DNA from: UBA7328 sp965247965
GTDB lineage: Bacteria; Bacteroidota; Bacteroidia; Chitinophagales; Saprospiraceae
Length of the DNA: 64,000 nucleotides
Direction: 5' to 3'
NCBI GenBank assembly: GCA_965247965.1
Contig: OZ252053.1
Coordinates: 6,262,001 to 6,326,000 of the forward strand
The position numbers were made by a program, and so were the translations under genes. Positions 1-8,832 of the stretch are shown here, in pieces; within the stretch, counting starts at the first letter, position 1; every line of letters starts with the position of its first letter. The notes below the pieces were generated by a model that had not been told where the DNA came from, searched no databases, and worked only from the letters and a program-made list of their open reading frames with translations.

Positions 1-336
1 ATTGCACTGCGTTTTGATAAACTTTATACGCAGTCGTGTGCTAATCTCATTGAGCGAACTAAGGCCTTAGGCTATGATTCTGAATTGATTAGCGTGGTGG
101 AAGGCAAAAACGAGAAAATCAAGTTGGAATTAAATTACGACAGAAAAAAATATCCTCTTACTATTTATGATGACCACAAACCCATTGAGCAAATTTCTAA
201 ACATATCAAAGAGAAGAATGTAGGGTTGCTGGCTTTGCATTTTAATGTATATTCATTTTTCAAAGCCTTGACCACTTCTTTAGTTAGCAAGGAATTTACT
301 TTCCGGAGCACTATTCCAATATTATTTGTCAAGTAG
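1..336 (+). CDS. C-terminal part of a universal-stress-protein-like protein (5' end outside window)
   Basis: The frame is open from the first base and ends at TAG 334-336, giving about 111 residues without a start, so this is the tail of a gene that begins upstream. The segment IEQISKHIKEKNVGLLALHF followed by a loop and STIPILFVK resembles the last strand-helix-strand of UspA-fold proteins, where a hydrophobic strand (here VGLLALHF) precedes the nucleotide loop and the chain ends in a P-V-L-V-V-like strand. The glycine-rich G-2x-G-9x-G(S/T) ATP motif is not evident, so it may be a non-ATP-binding member. The assignment rests on fold pattern only. The next gene follows closely on the same strand. 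Confidence 0.5.
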   Translation: MALRFDKLYTQSCANLIERTKALGYDSELISVVEGKNEKIKLELNYDRKKYPLTIYDDHKPIEQISKHIKEKNVGLLALHFNVYSFFKALTTSLVSKEFTFRSTIPILFVK

Positions 337-365
337 ACTTGCCTATTAATAAAATTGAAATACGG

Positions 366-812
366 ATGAAAATTTTAAATGACTTAGAACGTACTACCTC
401 GGAAACGCTCCAATATTTTGAATTGTCAGATCAGAAGCTTTCCAAAACTTACGGCCCGGACAAGTGGAATATAAAACAGATTCTTCATCATCTCGCCGAC
501 GCTGAGACCGTGCTCTACGACAGGATAAGGAGGGCGATCTCCAGACCCCGTCAGGTGGTTTGGGGATTTGATCAGGACGCTTGGTGCGAAAAGCTTGATT
601 ATGAAAATATGCCGGTTGAGCTGGCCAAAAATATCTTTTCGTCTGTAAGAAAGGCTATTCACAATCTGGCTAAAAATCATTACGCAAAAGACGGCTCTAA
701 CCAATACGACCACAACGAGACAGGCCTACGTACCTTAAAGGATGAATTTGACAAGGTGGTGTGGCATTGTGACAATCATCTGGAGCAGATCAGGCGGGCG
801 CTGGGCGATTAA
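366..812 (+). CDS. DinB / YfiT-like four-helix-bundle protein
   Basis: About 148 residues. The pattern LERTTSETLQYFELSD, then KWNIKQILHHLADAE, then a late conserved His in WHCDNHLEQIRRALG is typical of DinB-superfamily (DinB_2/YfiT) metal-binding four-helix bundles; the three metal-ligand histidines would be in HHLADAE and in the C-terminal WHCDNH segment. Family members include thiol-dependent S-transferases, but the substrate here cannot be told. I prefer ATG 366 to the in-frame TTG 339, because ATG 366 starts exactly at the conserved first helix; TTG 339 would begin 2 nt after the stop of the upstream gene. The gene is complete and is followed by a repeat-rich gap. Confidence 0.7.
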   Translation: MKILNDLERTTSETLQYFELSDQKLSKTYGPDKWNIKQILHHLADAETVLYDRIRRAISRPRQVVWGFDQDAWCEKLDYENMPVELAKNIFSSVRKAIHNLAKNHYAKDGSNQYDHNETGLRTLKDEFDKVVWHCDNHLEQIRRALGD

Positions 813-867
813 TGGATTAGTTGATTAGTTGATTAGTTGATTAGTGCATTAGGTAATTAGTTGCTTA
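813..867. repeat. degenerate 8-bp tandem repeat (TTGATTAG-type)
   Basis: Directly after the DinB-like stop, the unit TTGATTAG is repeated about three times perfectly and then continues as diverged copies (TGCATTAG, GTAATTAG, TTGCTTAG) in the same 8-bp phase. It carries stop codons in all forward frames and has no coding character. Confidence 0.75.
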
Positions 868-871
868 GACA

Positions 872-950
872 GACCTGTCAGGTTTCCATAATGATAATGA
901 TGGGATAATTGATCTTTTTGTCAATGAAAACTTCGGAAACCTGACAGGTC
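872..950. repeat. REP-like inverted repeat
   Basis: The arms GACCTGTCAGGTTTCC (about 872-886) and GGAAACCTGACAGGTC (935-950) are reverse complements around a ~48-bp spacer. Each arm itself contains the small palindrome CCTGTCAGG/CCTGACAGG. It looks like an intergenic REP-type palindrome or a bidirectional transcription-end hairpin. Confidence 0.7.
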
Positions 951-990
951 AGGTCTTATTTTGCATCCCGTTGGCCGTCCACCCTCCGCT

Positions 991-1330
991 GTGGACGTGT
1001 GTATAACATATTGCACTATGTAGGAATCCATAACACCTTTTGTAACCATTTAAAAAAGGCGCCCATATTCCGTACCTACGGCACTGTGCGGCATTCTTTC
1101 AACACTTTTCTACCAATATTACGTTCCTAGCGGAACTCGTTTAAACCATTGATTTACAAAGAGTTGTGTACATGTGATTTCAGAAAGACCAGAACAATTC
1201 TTCTACACATCTGTGGTAGTCCCTTTAGGGACAAAAATATGGGTAGTAGAAATTCAAAAAGTTTTTCGAGTGCCGTAGGTACGCAATATGTATCGTAATT
1301 TGTGCAATATGTTATACACACGCTGTCGAC
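991..1330. repeat. nested inverted-repeat element (MITE/REP-like, ~0.34 kb)
   Basis: Two nested pairs of inverted repeats are visible. The outer pair is CGTGTGTATAACATATTGCA near 996-1015 against its complement at 1303-1321. The inner pair is CGTACCTACGGCACT at 1071-1085 against AGTGCCGTAGGTACG at 1269-1283. No reading frame of coding quality lies between them. The symmetric layout suggests a non-autonomous mobile or structured-RNA element. Together with the repeats before it, this accounts for most of the gap 813-1401. Confidence 0.65.
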
Positions 1331-1401
1331 CAATTGCAACTTCATTATCTAAAAAAGTCGCTTATTCATAACTGCTACAATCACTTTTTAAAAATTCTTC
1401 A

Positions 1402-1809
1402 ATGGAAACATTCAGAGGATTCGTAATGGCACAGGAGACCGATTCCAATGGTCACATGAATGTGCAATTTTACACCCTAAAATTTGATCAGGCGACTGGG
1501 CAGCATCTGACTCGTTTGGGTTTTGATTTTGTCGAATTACACAAAAAGAACCTCGGTTTTGCCTATGTCGAATCTACTATTCGATATATAAAAGAAGTTC
1601 TTGAGGATACCTCCTTGCATATAGAATCGGAGCTTGTATCGGTGGCTAATAAAGTGGTAACGGTGAGACATGTAATGAAAGATAGTGTGAAAAATACGAT
1701 AGCCTCCGATTGCGTCATGAAATGGGTCATTTTTGATAAAAAAACAAGGAAAACGATCCCCATTTCGGACCGGTTACGGAAGCGATTGAAAGAATTTCAG
1801 GATGAGTAA
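1402..1809 (+). CDS. acyl-CoA thioesterase, hotdog fold (4HBT-like)
   Basis: 135 residues, the usual length for a single hotdog domain. The N-terminal motif TDSNGHMNVQFY matches the 4HBT active-site loop (D-x-x-G-H-x-N), with Asp/His expected to act in thioester hydrolysis. Next come the long hotdog helix (YTLKFDQATGQHLTRLGF) and alternating beta-strands. It probably hydrolyses an acyl-CoA in the cytoplasm; there is no signal peptide. The start ATG 1402 precedes the domain by a normal margin. It stands alone between repeats and a decayed lipoprotein gene, so context adds nothing on substrate. Confidence 0.8.
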   Translation: METFRGFVMAQETDSNGHMNVQFYTLKFDQATGQHLTRLGFDFVELHKKNLGFAYVESTIRYIKEVLEDTSLHIESELVSVANKVVTVRHVMKDSVKNTIASDCVMKWVIFDKKTRKTIPISDRLRKRLKEFQDE

Positions 1810-1858
1810 TATCAAGTCAGCTTTGTGATTGTCGTAAAAAATTGAAGTTTTTGTGAGG

Positions 1859-2113
1859 ATGCGTTTACTAATAGTGTTTTTAGTCTCATTTTTCTTAATT
1901 GCTTGTAAACATGCCGATAACTCGTATGAGTAGATCAAAACTATTTCAAACACCTTTAAATCTGTTTGGGGTTACCCACTTACGATCATTACAGATAAAA
2001 ACAGTGTGATAATTGAGGCATTTAGCGGTGGCCCCACAGATAAAACTGCCATACAAACAATTGTTGACAAAGTAGAACCATTTATCCAATTCCACGCAAA
2101 CGAAAACAATTGA
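1859..2113 (+). pseudogene. decayed TlpA/thioredoxin-like lipoprotein
   Basis: ATG 1859 opens a lipoprotein signal peptide (MRLLIVFLVSFFLIACKH, lipobox L-I-A-C), but the frame meets TAG at 1931-1933 after 24 codons. The same frame then stays open to TGA 2111-2113 and encodes VWGYPLTIITDKNSVIIEAF followed by GGPTDK, which resembles the cis-proline strand and terminal helix of TlpA-like thioredoxins. The redox CxxC region is absent, so there has been an internal deletion as well as a nonsense codon. The thioredoxin assignment rests on the short C-terminal segment only. Confidence 0.45.
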
Positions 2114-4652
2114 GGAACGCTCAGATAATAACGTTTCGATTTGAAATCACCATGATTTCGGAAATCATGGTGAATTAGCACAGCTAACCTTTAAAAGGGT
2201 CAATTTCACTTCTCTTCCTTGTCTACTATTATCAGACATTCGTCCAGATTCACATTTGCTTAACAAATTCCACGCAACTTCCTAGCCCTTTTGTCGCTCT
2301 TTTAAGAGAAGATTAAGTTTAAGCGCATCATGAAATTACTGCTGACTCTCTTGGGCATGTGCCCATTAATGAGTTGGGCTATGCCCAAGGACACTACTCA
2401 AGCCGTTCAAAAGAAAACTTATACCACCACCCAAATTTCTGCTGAACTTTCGGTGAATCTCGACGGAATCATAAACGACGAAGTTTGGAATCGGGTGGAA
2501 TGGGCTGAAGACTTCACAGTCAATTCCCCGAACAATGGCGAAAAACCACAGCGACAGACTCGTTTTAAAATTCTTTATAATAAATCCTTTCTATACGTTG
2601 CCTATCGTTGCTTTGATGAAGAACCCGAAAAGATCGAAGACCGTGTGGCCAGGAGAGATTACTTTCCCGGTGATTGGGTTGAGATCAATATTGACAGCTA
2701 CCACGACCTAAGTACAGCATTCTCATTTACAGCTTCGGTGTCGGGAGTGAAAGGAGACGAATTTATCACAGCCGACGGCAATAACTGGGATAGCAATTGG
2801 AATCCGATTTGGTATATGGAGACTAATATTGATTCGGACGGATGGACAGCCGAGATCAAAATTCCATTGAACCAATTGCGTTTTGGGAACGAAGAAAACC
2901 AGGTCTGGGGATTCAACATAATGCGCCGCGATTTTCGAGCCGACGAGCGAAGTACATGGCAGCACATTCCGCGCAACGCAAGCGGACGGGTAAGCAACTA
3001 CGCGGAATTACATGGAATAAAAAACATAAAACCGAAACGGCAAATAGAAATCCAGCCCTACACATTGGTCAAAGCGGAAACCTTTGAAAAGGAAGCGGGT
3101 AAACCCATTCAGAGATGGAAATGATTTCAGCACCAATATCGGATTGGACGGAAAAATCGGTGTCACTTCAGATCTCACTTTGGACTTCACGGTCAATCCT
3201 GATTTCGGGCAAGTAGAAGCGGACCCGTCTCGCCTGACCTTGGATGGCTTTCAGATCTTCTTTGACGAGAAGCGTCCTTTTTTTATTGAAAATGCCAATC
3301 TTTTCGGTTTTCAGGTGGGCTATGCGGAAGCTGGTGGCAATTTCAACAGCGATAATCTTTTTTACTCGCGAAGGATTGGGCAGCCGCCGCGAGGTCGCCA
3401 TGAGCAAGATCCACCGACGTACTCCGATACCCCTGACTTTACTTCTATCCTTGGCGCAGCGAAGCTCAGCGGAAAAACAAAAAATGGCTTGTCGATTGGA
3501 ATACTCGAAAGCATCACTGCCGAAGAAAAAACGCGTTTTGTCAGAAACGGACAGGAATCCAAACTTGTAGCCGAACCATTGAGCAATTACTTTGTCGGCA
3601 GAATTGCACAAGATTTCAACCAGGGGGCTACCGTAATCGGCGGAACGTTAACCTCAGTCACCAGGAAATTGGGGGATACCGGTCTGGAGGATCAATTTCA
3701 TTCGGATGCTACGACTGGCGGCCTGTCGCTATTCCACTCTTGGAAGGATAGAGAATGGCAGCTTCAAGGCAATTTTGTATTTAGCAATCTAAAAGGCACA
3801 GCCGCGAAAATCACAGATACCCAGAGATCATTTGAGCATTATTTTCAGCGACCGGATGCTGACCATCTGGCGGTTGATGCAACTAAGACAAGCCTTTCCG
3901 GTCATGGAGGTACTGTCACACTAGCCAATTATTGGGGGAAAGACAATATAGGATTTCAAACAGGCGTAACATGGCGGTCACCGGGACTGGATCTCAATGA
4001 CATTGGTTTTCTCAATACGGCCGATGAAGTAAACCATTTTTTCTGGGGAGCATACCGCTTTCCGAAGCCATTTGGCAAAATCAGGAGACTGCAGATCAAC
4101 TACAATCACTTTCTGAGGTGGACATACGGAGGCGAACATTTGTATACGGCCTTTAATATGAATGCCCATACTAATTTCACAAATGCCTGGAGTATAGGAG
4201 GAGGAGCTACATATGAATTAAAAGATGTTTCGGCCAAAGCCTTATTCGGAGGCCCGCTTTTGCGCAAGTCACAAGGTGTCGCAAATTGGATGTATGTGCA
4301 ATCGGATAGCCGCAAAAAAGTAAGATTTGGATTTTCTGCAACTAAATTTACCGCCACAGGGCCGGATAAAGGAAGCCTCACCTTGTACAATTTTAGCCCA
4401 AGGATTTCAGTGCAAGCAATAAATGCCTTGAGCATCTCACTGTGGCCAGGATATTTTTACCAAAACAGGGTCATGCAAAATGTGACCTTCAAACAATACA
4501 ACGATCTGGATCGCTACATCATTGGCACTGTAAATCAACGTACGTTGTCCTTATCAACCAGGTTCAATTACAGCCTCACGCCTAATCTTACTATTCAGTA
4601 TTGGGGACAGCCATTCGTCTCGCGAGGAAATTATACGGAGTTTCAGAACTCC

Positions 4653-6362
4653 TTACCTCTCGCAATCTAAATTCGCTGTTATTTTGAAGATCATGCGCAA
4701 ATTTGATCCAGGGAATATGGTTTCAGTTTTGTTGAGCAGGTCTGCAATCTGTTTGGCTGCATGATTAAATCTTGGTGCAGAAAGAGAGTGCAAGGTTATA
4801 GTCAGCGTTTTACTCTTATAATCCGGAATCAAGTCAGCGTTGTTGCTGATGATTTGTTTGATGAACATTCTTTTTTCGTCTTTTGCCCTATTGAGGTGGT
4901 CACAAGCCACAGCTGCCACAGATGATTCTGCTCTGTAAGCGATCATCTTTATTACATTCATGAACAGTTTACTTTCGGTTTTTAACTTGTTATACCTTTT
5001 CTGCTCGGGCATACGCTCAAGAGTTATTCTGGCAGGAATATCATTTCTGAGGGTGGCGATCTTGTTTTCTTCTTTTCGAAGAATATCAATTTTGTGTTTA
5101 TACTTCATTTGTCTTTCGGTTATTTCAGGAAGTTTGTCAATTTTCTCATCCATAGCTAGTTCTGCAAGAGGGAAGAACTTGGCTTCTAACCGGGTGATCT
5201 TTTCCCTGAGTTTTTTCAGTTGGTTTGTTAATTTTCGGTATTGTGGGTTGACCACTTCCCGATTGGGATCAATACTTTCTACCCCAAATTGAATCATTTT
5301 ATCAAAATCATAGTCTTGAATGAGGTAACTGAAGAAGTTTTCCTGACACCACCTTCCAAACATTCTGCCTGCTATCAATGCTATTCCCAAAGTAGGGTGA
5401 GTGGTGATAATAGCGGTTTGATGTTCACCCTTTTCAGACAAGCTTCTGATCTCTCTGAAAGTGTGTCCTCCAAGCGTTACTTCTTTCTCGCACAATTGCA
5501 TGGTTACATCCTGGCTAAGTACTTGTGTATCAGTGGATTCAAAGTCATCTTTATTCCATGAATCTCGCACATCCTTGCGATATGTAATCACGGCTATTCT
5601 ATACCTTTCCCACAGGTGGTTAAAGAAAGCAGGTTCGTAAGCCTCCCTGTCAAAAATAAAGGTGCATTGAGGGCTTTGTCGATCATCATCCTCTTGTATC
5701 TCAGTAAGTAATTTGGTTTGTAGCATTTGTGGAATAATCAGGTCTTGTATTGCTTCTTTTATTTTCTCTGTCAATTGCCCTATCACCATCATAACAGGCA
5801 TCCCTTGTGCATCGTGAACCCAATACTCCGTAGTGGCGCTTAAACACAATTTTTGTCTCGCAATATATTTGACAGGTAGATTAGCTTTGCCTCCATAATA
5901 GATCCGTTGGTGACCATCTATATATAAAAAAGATGAGTCCTCATTATCCTCATCTCTATACCAGTGATCGATCAGAAGGTTGTTCAGTTCAACGGCTTTT
6001 TCCTGCTTGCTCAGCAAATCTATTTTCTCTCGCAAACACCGAACTTCTGGTATACGATCCAAGCCTATTATCCTGCCGATCTCCCCTGGTTTACATTGTT
6101 TGAGTTGTTCGGGATTTTTGATGCGCAACAAGGCCATGAAGGCCAAAGTCAATAGTATCGACCTTAGTCCGTAATAGTGTGATGAAGGTAACTCATATAC
6201 CTGTTTTGTCTTGAATAACCCATGCTCTATCAAGGCAGGTAAGAGGAATAATACCCCTGCTCCGCATAAAGCTTCGCTGTTGTCAAACTTCACCTCAGCA
6301 TGACCAGACAACCCAAGAGATGCACCTATCCTGTCTTCAGAGCGGCTTGTGGCTATGCCCAT
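4653..6362 (-). CDS. transposase catalytic ORF (orfB) of the two-ORF IS
   Basis: 569 residues from ATG 6362. The frame is open further upstream to the A8 run at 6436-6443, so the natural product may be an orfA-orfB fusion of about 745 residues. The N-terminal part contains a conserved hydrophobic region (GVLFLLPALIEHGLF) and a YIDGHQRIYYGG segment whose Asp is a candidate catalytic residue. FIFDREAYEPAFF supplies a second acidic candidate. The last third has charged coiled-coil segments (KLTNQLKKLREKITRLEAKF). These features resemble large DDE transposases, but I cannot assign a named IS family. It ends 9 bp inside the left terminal repeat. Confidence 0.7.
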   Translation of the reverse strand: MGIATSRSEDRIGASLGLSGHAEVKFDNSEALCGAGVLFLLPALIEHGLFKTKQVYELPSSHYYGLRSILLTLAFMALLRIKNPEQLKQCKPGEIGRIIGLDRIPEVRCLREKIDLLSKQEKAVELNNLLIDHWYRDEDNEDSSFLYIDGHQRIYYGGKANLPVKYIARQKLCLSATTEYWVHDAQGMPVMMVIGQLTEKIKEAIQDLIIPQMLQTKLLTEIQEDDDRQSPQCTFIFDREAYEPAFFNHLWERYRIAVITYRKDVRDSWNKDDFESTDTQVLSQDVTMQLCEKEVTLGGHTFREIRSLSEKGEHQTAIITTHPTLGIALIAGRMFGRWCQENFFSYLIQDYDFDKMIQFGVESIDPNREVVNPQYRKLTNQLKKLREKITRLEAKFFPLAELAMDEKIDKLPEITERQMKYKHKIDILRKEENKIATLRNDIPARITLERMPEQKRYNKLKTESKLFMNVIKMIAYRAESSVAAVACDHLNRAKDEKRMFIKQIISNNADLIPDYKSKTLTITLHSLSAPRFNHAAKQIADLLNKTETIFPGSNLRMIFKITANLDCER

Positions 6363-6424
6363 CGGCGTAGATTGGTCTAGGTCATTGCGATCATTTAAGG
6401 TCGAGCCATTTCCACCTTCACACT

Positions 6425-6886
6425 CTATTTTGAACTTTTTTTTAAAGTGCCTTTTTCAATGTGATAGCGTATCGACGATTCTGAAATCCCTTCTTGTTTT
6501 GAGATACTCAAATTACTTTGTCTCTTATCCAGCTTCGATTGTATCCGCTCCACTAGTTTACCAACCATCTTGTATGCTTTGCCTTTTCTGGCATCAGGCC
6601 CGAAAAATCCAGATTCTCCCTTCTCCTTGTATTTTCTATACGATCTTCTGACACTGTCTATACTCACTCCAAAAGCCCGCTGAACTTCAGCTCGGCTGCA
6701 CAATCCTTTATCTATAAAATTGCTAGTTATGAATCTGAAAGCATTAAGATCGTCACTCGAATGACTATATACAGGTAAGCCATTGGCTATGTATTGTACA
6801 ATACCGTCTTGGGTGTGTACTCCAAGACAATGAGAGATCATCTTTGTATCTTTAGGGAAGAAGGGGAATTGTAACTGCATATACAA
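6425..6886 (-). CDS. helix-turn-helix ORF (orfA) of the two-ORF IS
   Basis: 153 residues, upstream of the catalytic ORF on the minus strand. The centre carries a helix-turn-helix (LCSRAEVQRAFGVSIDSVRR) followed by a basic segment and a second possible HTH (LSISKQEGISESSIRYHIEK), as expected for the DNA-binding half of a transposase. It ends at a stop just past an A8 run where the reading frame can slip into orfB. Without slippage it would be a free DNA-binding protein and possible repressor. Confidence 0.65.
   Translation of the reverse strand: MYMQLQFPFFPKDTKMISHCLGVHTQDGIVQYIANGLPVYSHSSDDLNAFRFITSNFIDKGLCSRAEVQRAFGVSIDSVRRSYRKYKEKGESGFFGPDARKGKAYKMVGKLVERIQSKLDKRQSNLSISKQEGISESSIRYHIEKGTLKKSSK
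6436..6443 (-). other. candidate -1 ribosomal frameshift site (A8) between orfA and orfB
   Basis: On the coding (minus) strand the orfA codons read TTA AAA AAA AGT, which contains the classic slippery heptamer A AAA AAA. A slip of -1 gives AAA AAA AAG TTC and enters a frame that stays open through the orfB ATG at 6362 to its stop. orfA otherwise stops 9-11 bases beyond the run. A stimulatory stem-loop was not established. Confidence 0.6.
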
Positions 6887-7332
6887 AAATATGAAGCAGT
6901 TTTAATTCGCGAGGTCTACTCCCTATTACCCTGAATTTATTGGGACGGGTAAGGAGTTCTGAGTTTAAATACATCACTGATCCTCTTGCCAAGGCCTATA
7001 CGGATCGCTTCCAGCTTTATGCGACCGATCAAATATCACAGGCTGAAGGCGAGGGCACCTATTATGTCGATGAAAATGGAGATCAAATCAGTGACTATTC
7101 CTTTAACAATCCGGATTTCAATTTTTTACAATTTCGATCGAACCTTGTATTGAGGTGGGAGTATACGCCGGGTTCTGAAATCTTTCTGGTGTGGACACAA
7201 TCGACAACGAGCACCACCGATCCTGCAAAAGGCATATTTTCATCATTGTCCGATGATCTATTTAGTGAGAAGATCAATAATATCTTTTTGATGAAGTTTA
7301 CTTACCGGTTTTTGCATAAGTAATGGGGGCTT

Positions 7333-8826
7333 TCAGGAATCTGGAAATCTCTCCGGCCAAATCTTTGACCCCACATACCCCGCTAAAAATCCAACTGCAA
7401 ACGACGGCCCCATCACATCCATCTTATCAAAATAAGGCCCGATCACTTCGAATGAAGGAATGACAAACTTGAAAATGGGAACTGCGACAAACCCTGAAAT
7501 CATGGCTGTGAGAGCTCCCTTTTCTGTAAACCCATTCCAAAAAAGAGAAAGAATAATGGTGGGACAAAAGCTCGCGGCTATGCCCGACCAACCGAATATG
7601 ACAAACCAAAAAATCGTCCGCTCAGGAGTACTGAATGCCACGGCCATTGCGAGCGCTAAGGCTAAAATGGACATCGCTAAAGTTGCAATTCGGGATAATC
7701 TGGTCAAACTTTCAAGTGTGAGTTTTGGATTATAAATCTGCTGATGGATATCTCTGATGACGGCGCTGGAAGCTACGATGAGTAACGAGTCAATCGTAGA
7801 CATAATCGCCGCCAGGACAACAGCTATAAACAGTCCCATAAAAATCGTAGGCAGTAAATGTTCCACCAGGACAATGATAGAATTTTGAGCATTGTTGCCT
7901 AGTACGGCTTCTACGTCCGTACCCATTTCTGTAAAGAAATATCTTGCGAAAATACCCACCATTACCGCAGCGCTGTCCGTAATCAGCGTAAACGCTACCG
8001 CTACCCACCTGCCCTTTACTATCTCTTCCTCACTTTTGACAGATATGAATCGCACGAATAATTGAGGCGAACCCATAAAACCCAATCCGATAAAGGCATA
8101 GCCGAGAAGGGTGGCGATATTGATACCGTTCGATCCACCTGGGCCCCAAGGATCCAAAAGACCTGGATCCAGCTGTCCCAACTTCTCCCAAAGGCCCAAA
8201 TCTTGATGGAGAAAAAAGTATCCCATAACTGGCAACATGACCAATCCCACAAACATCAATGCTCCCTGAAAAACATCAGACCATGCCACCGCGATAAAAC
8301 CTCCGAAAAGGATGTACAAAAGCACAATGAAAAAACCGACCAAAGCGCCCACATAGTAATTCCAACCCATAAATGCCTCGAAGGCCGAGCCGGTTGCATC
8401 GATCTGGGCGCTTACATAGATGATCACAAAAACAGACAAAATAAACGCTGCTACGAATCGAAGGGTATGGGTCTTTGATTGAAAGCGGCTTACGAGGTAA
8501 TCGGGTATGGTAATCGACTTGTACTTGTCAGTAAGTCTTTTGAATTTTCGCGCCATAAAAAACCAAGAAATGGACACGCCCAATACTTCACCAAACACTA
8601 CCCAAAAAGCGCTCACACCCACCATAGCGCCTAGGCCAGTGAGCCCAAGCAACAGCCATGCTGATTCACCTGTGGCACGTGTGGAAAGAGCAGCGACCCA
8701 ATAGCCGAGGCGCTTTCCACCGACATAGTAATCTTTAATGTCCTTTATTCGTCGTGAGGACCAAAAACCAATTAGAAAGAGGATGCCGAAGTAGGCAATA
8801 AGCAGGATTAGCTTGGTTAACATCAA
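7333..8826 (-). CDS. sodium:solute symporter (SSS, PutP-like)
   Basis: 497 residues, the usual SSS length, with about 13 hydrophobic segments. The N-terminal signature YFGILFLIGFWSSRRIKDI, then YVGGKRLGYWVAALSTRATGESAW, is close to the PutP (proline symporter) branch, including the S-T-R-A-(T/S)-(G/D)-E-S-(A/G)-W motif of sodium-binding helix 1. It is an inner-membrane Na+-coupled importer; proline or a related small substrate is possible but unproven. It lies 6 bp after a GntP-type permease on the same strand and is probably co-transcribed with it. Its stop faces the end of the broken DUF5916 gene 9 bp away. Confidence 0.85.
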   Translation of the reverse strand: MMLTKLILLIAYFGILFLIGFWSSRRIKDIKDYYVGGKRLGYWVAALSTRATGESAWLLLGLTGLGAMVGVSAFWVVFGEVLGVSISWFFMARKFKRLTDKYKSITIPDYLVSRFQSKTHTLRFVAAFILSVFVIIYVSAQIDATGSAFEAFMGWNYYVGALVGFFIVLLYILFGGFIAVAWSDVFQGALMFVGLVMLPVMGYFFLHQDLGLWEKLGQLDPGLLDPWGPGGSNGINIATLLGYAFIGLGFMGSPQLFVRFISVKSEEEIVKGRWVAVAFTLITDSAAVMVGIFARYFFTEMGTDVEAVLGNNAQNSIIVLVEHLLPTIFMGLFIAVVLAAIMSTIDSLLIVASSAVIRDIHQQIYNPKLTLESLTRLSRIATLAMSILALALAMAVAFSTPERTIFWFVIFGWSGIAASFCPTIILSLFWNGFTEKGALTAMISGFVAVPIFKFVIPSFEVIGPYFDKMDVMGPSFAVGFLAGYVGSKIWPERFPDS

Positions 8827-8832
8827 TAATCA

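Larger units (their letters stand above)
4644..6961 (-). mobile_element. two-ORF insertion sequence, 2318 bp, family not assigned
   Basis: The ends are perfect 14-bp inverted repeats: CAGAACTCCTTACC at 4644-4657 and its complement at 6948-6961. A 5-bp target duplication AGTTT flanks it (4639-4643, 6962-6966). It carries a helix-turn-helix ORF and a long DDE-type ORF on the minus strand, probably joined by -1 frameshifting at an A8 run. Removing the element and one AGTTT joins the host DUF5916 codons in frame, so the boundaries are firm. Confidence 0.9.
2330..7323 (+). pseudogene. CBM9 / DUF5916 outer-membrane-type protein, frameshifted and split by an IS
   Basis: Three segments form one gene. 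2330-3124 has a signal peptide and a CBM9-like domain (LDGIINDEVWNRVEWAEDF). About 3084-4643 continues as the DUF5916 beta-barrel-like region (NIGLDGKIGVTSDLTLDFTV, then NPDFGQVEADPS and DEKRPFFIEN). 6967-7323 is the C-terminus (FLQFRSNLVLRWEYTPGSEI then FLMKFTYRF). A one-base shift near 3105-3112 (GGGTAAACCC) moves from the first frame to the second. The IS at 4644-6961 then interrupts the codons for YTEF|KYITDPLAK, with AGTTT duplicated at 4639-4643 and 6962-6966. The family is common in Bacteroidota and its function is not well known. With two lesions it should be inactive. Confidence 0.85.

Noticed and set aside
1154..1345. 63-codon minus-strand ORF between the DinB-like and thioesterase genes
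   Set aside because: It lies within the nested inverted repeat and its composition is not coding-like.
3244..3570. Open frames overlapping DUF5916, GH and transporter genes on other frames or strands
   Set aside because: They lack family motifs and ribosome sites and sit wholly inside well-supported genes; they are shadows of those genes.
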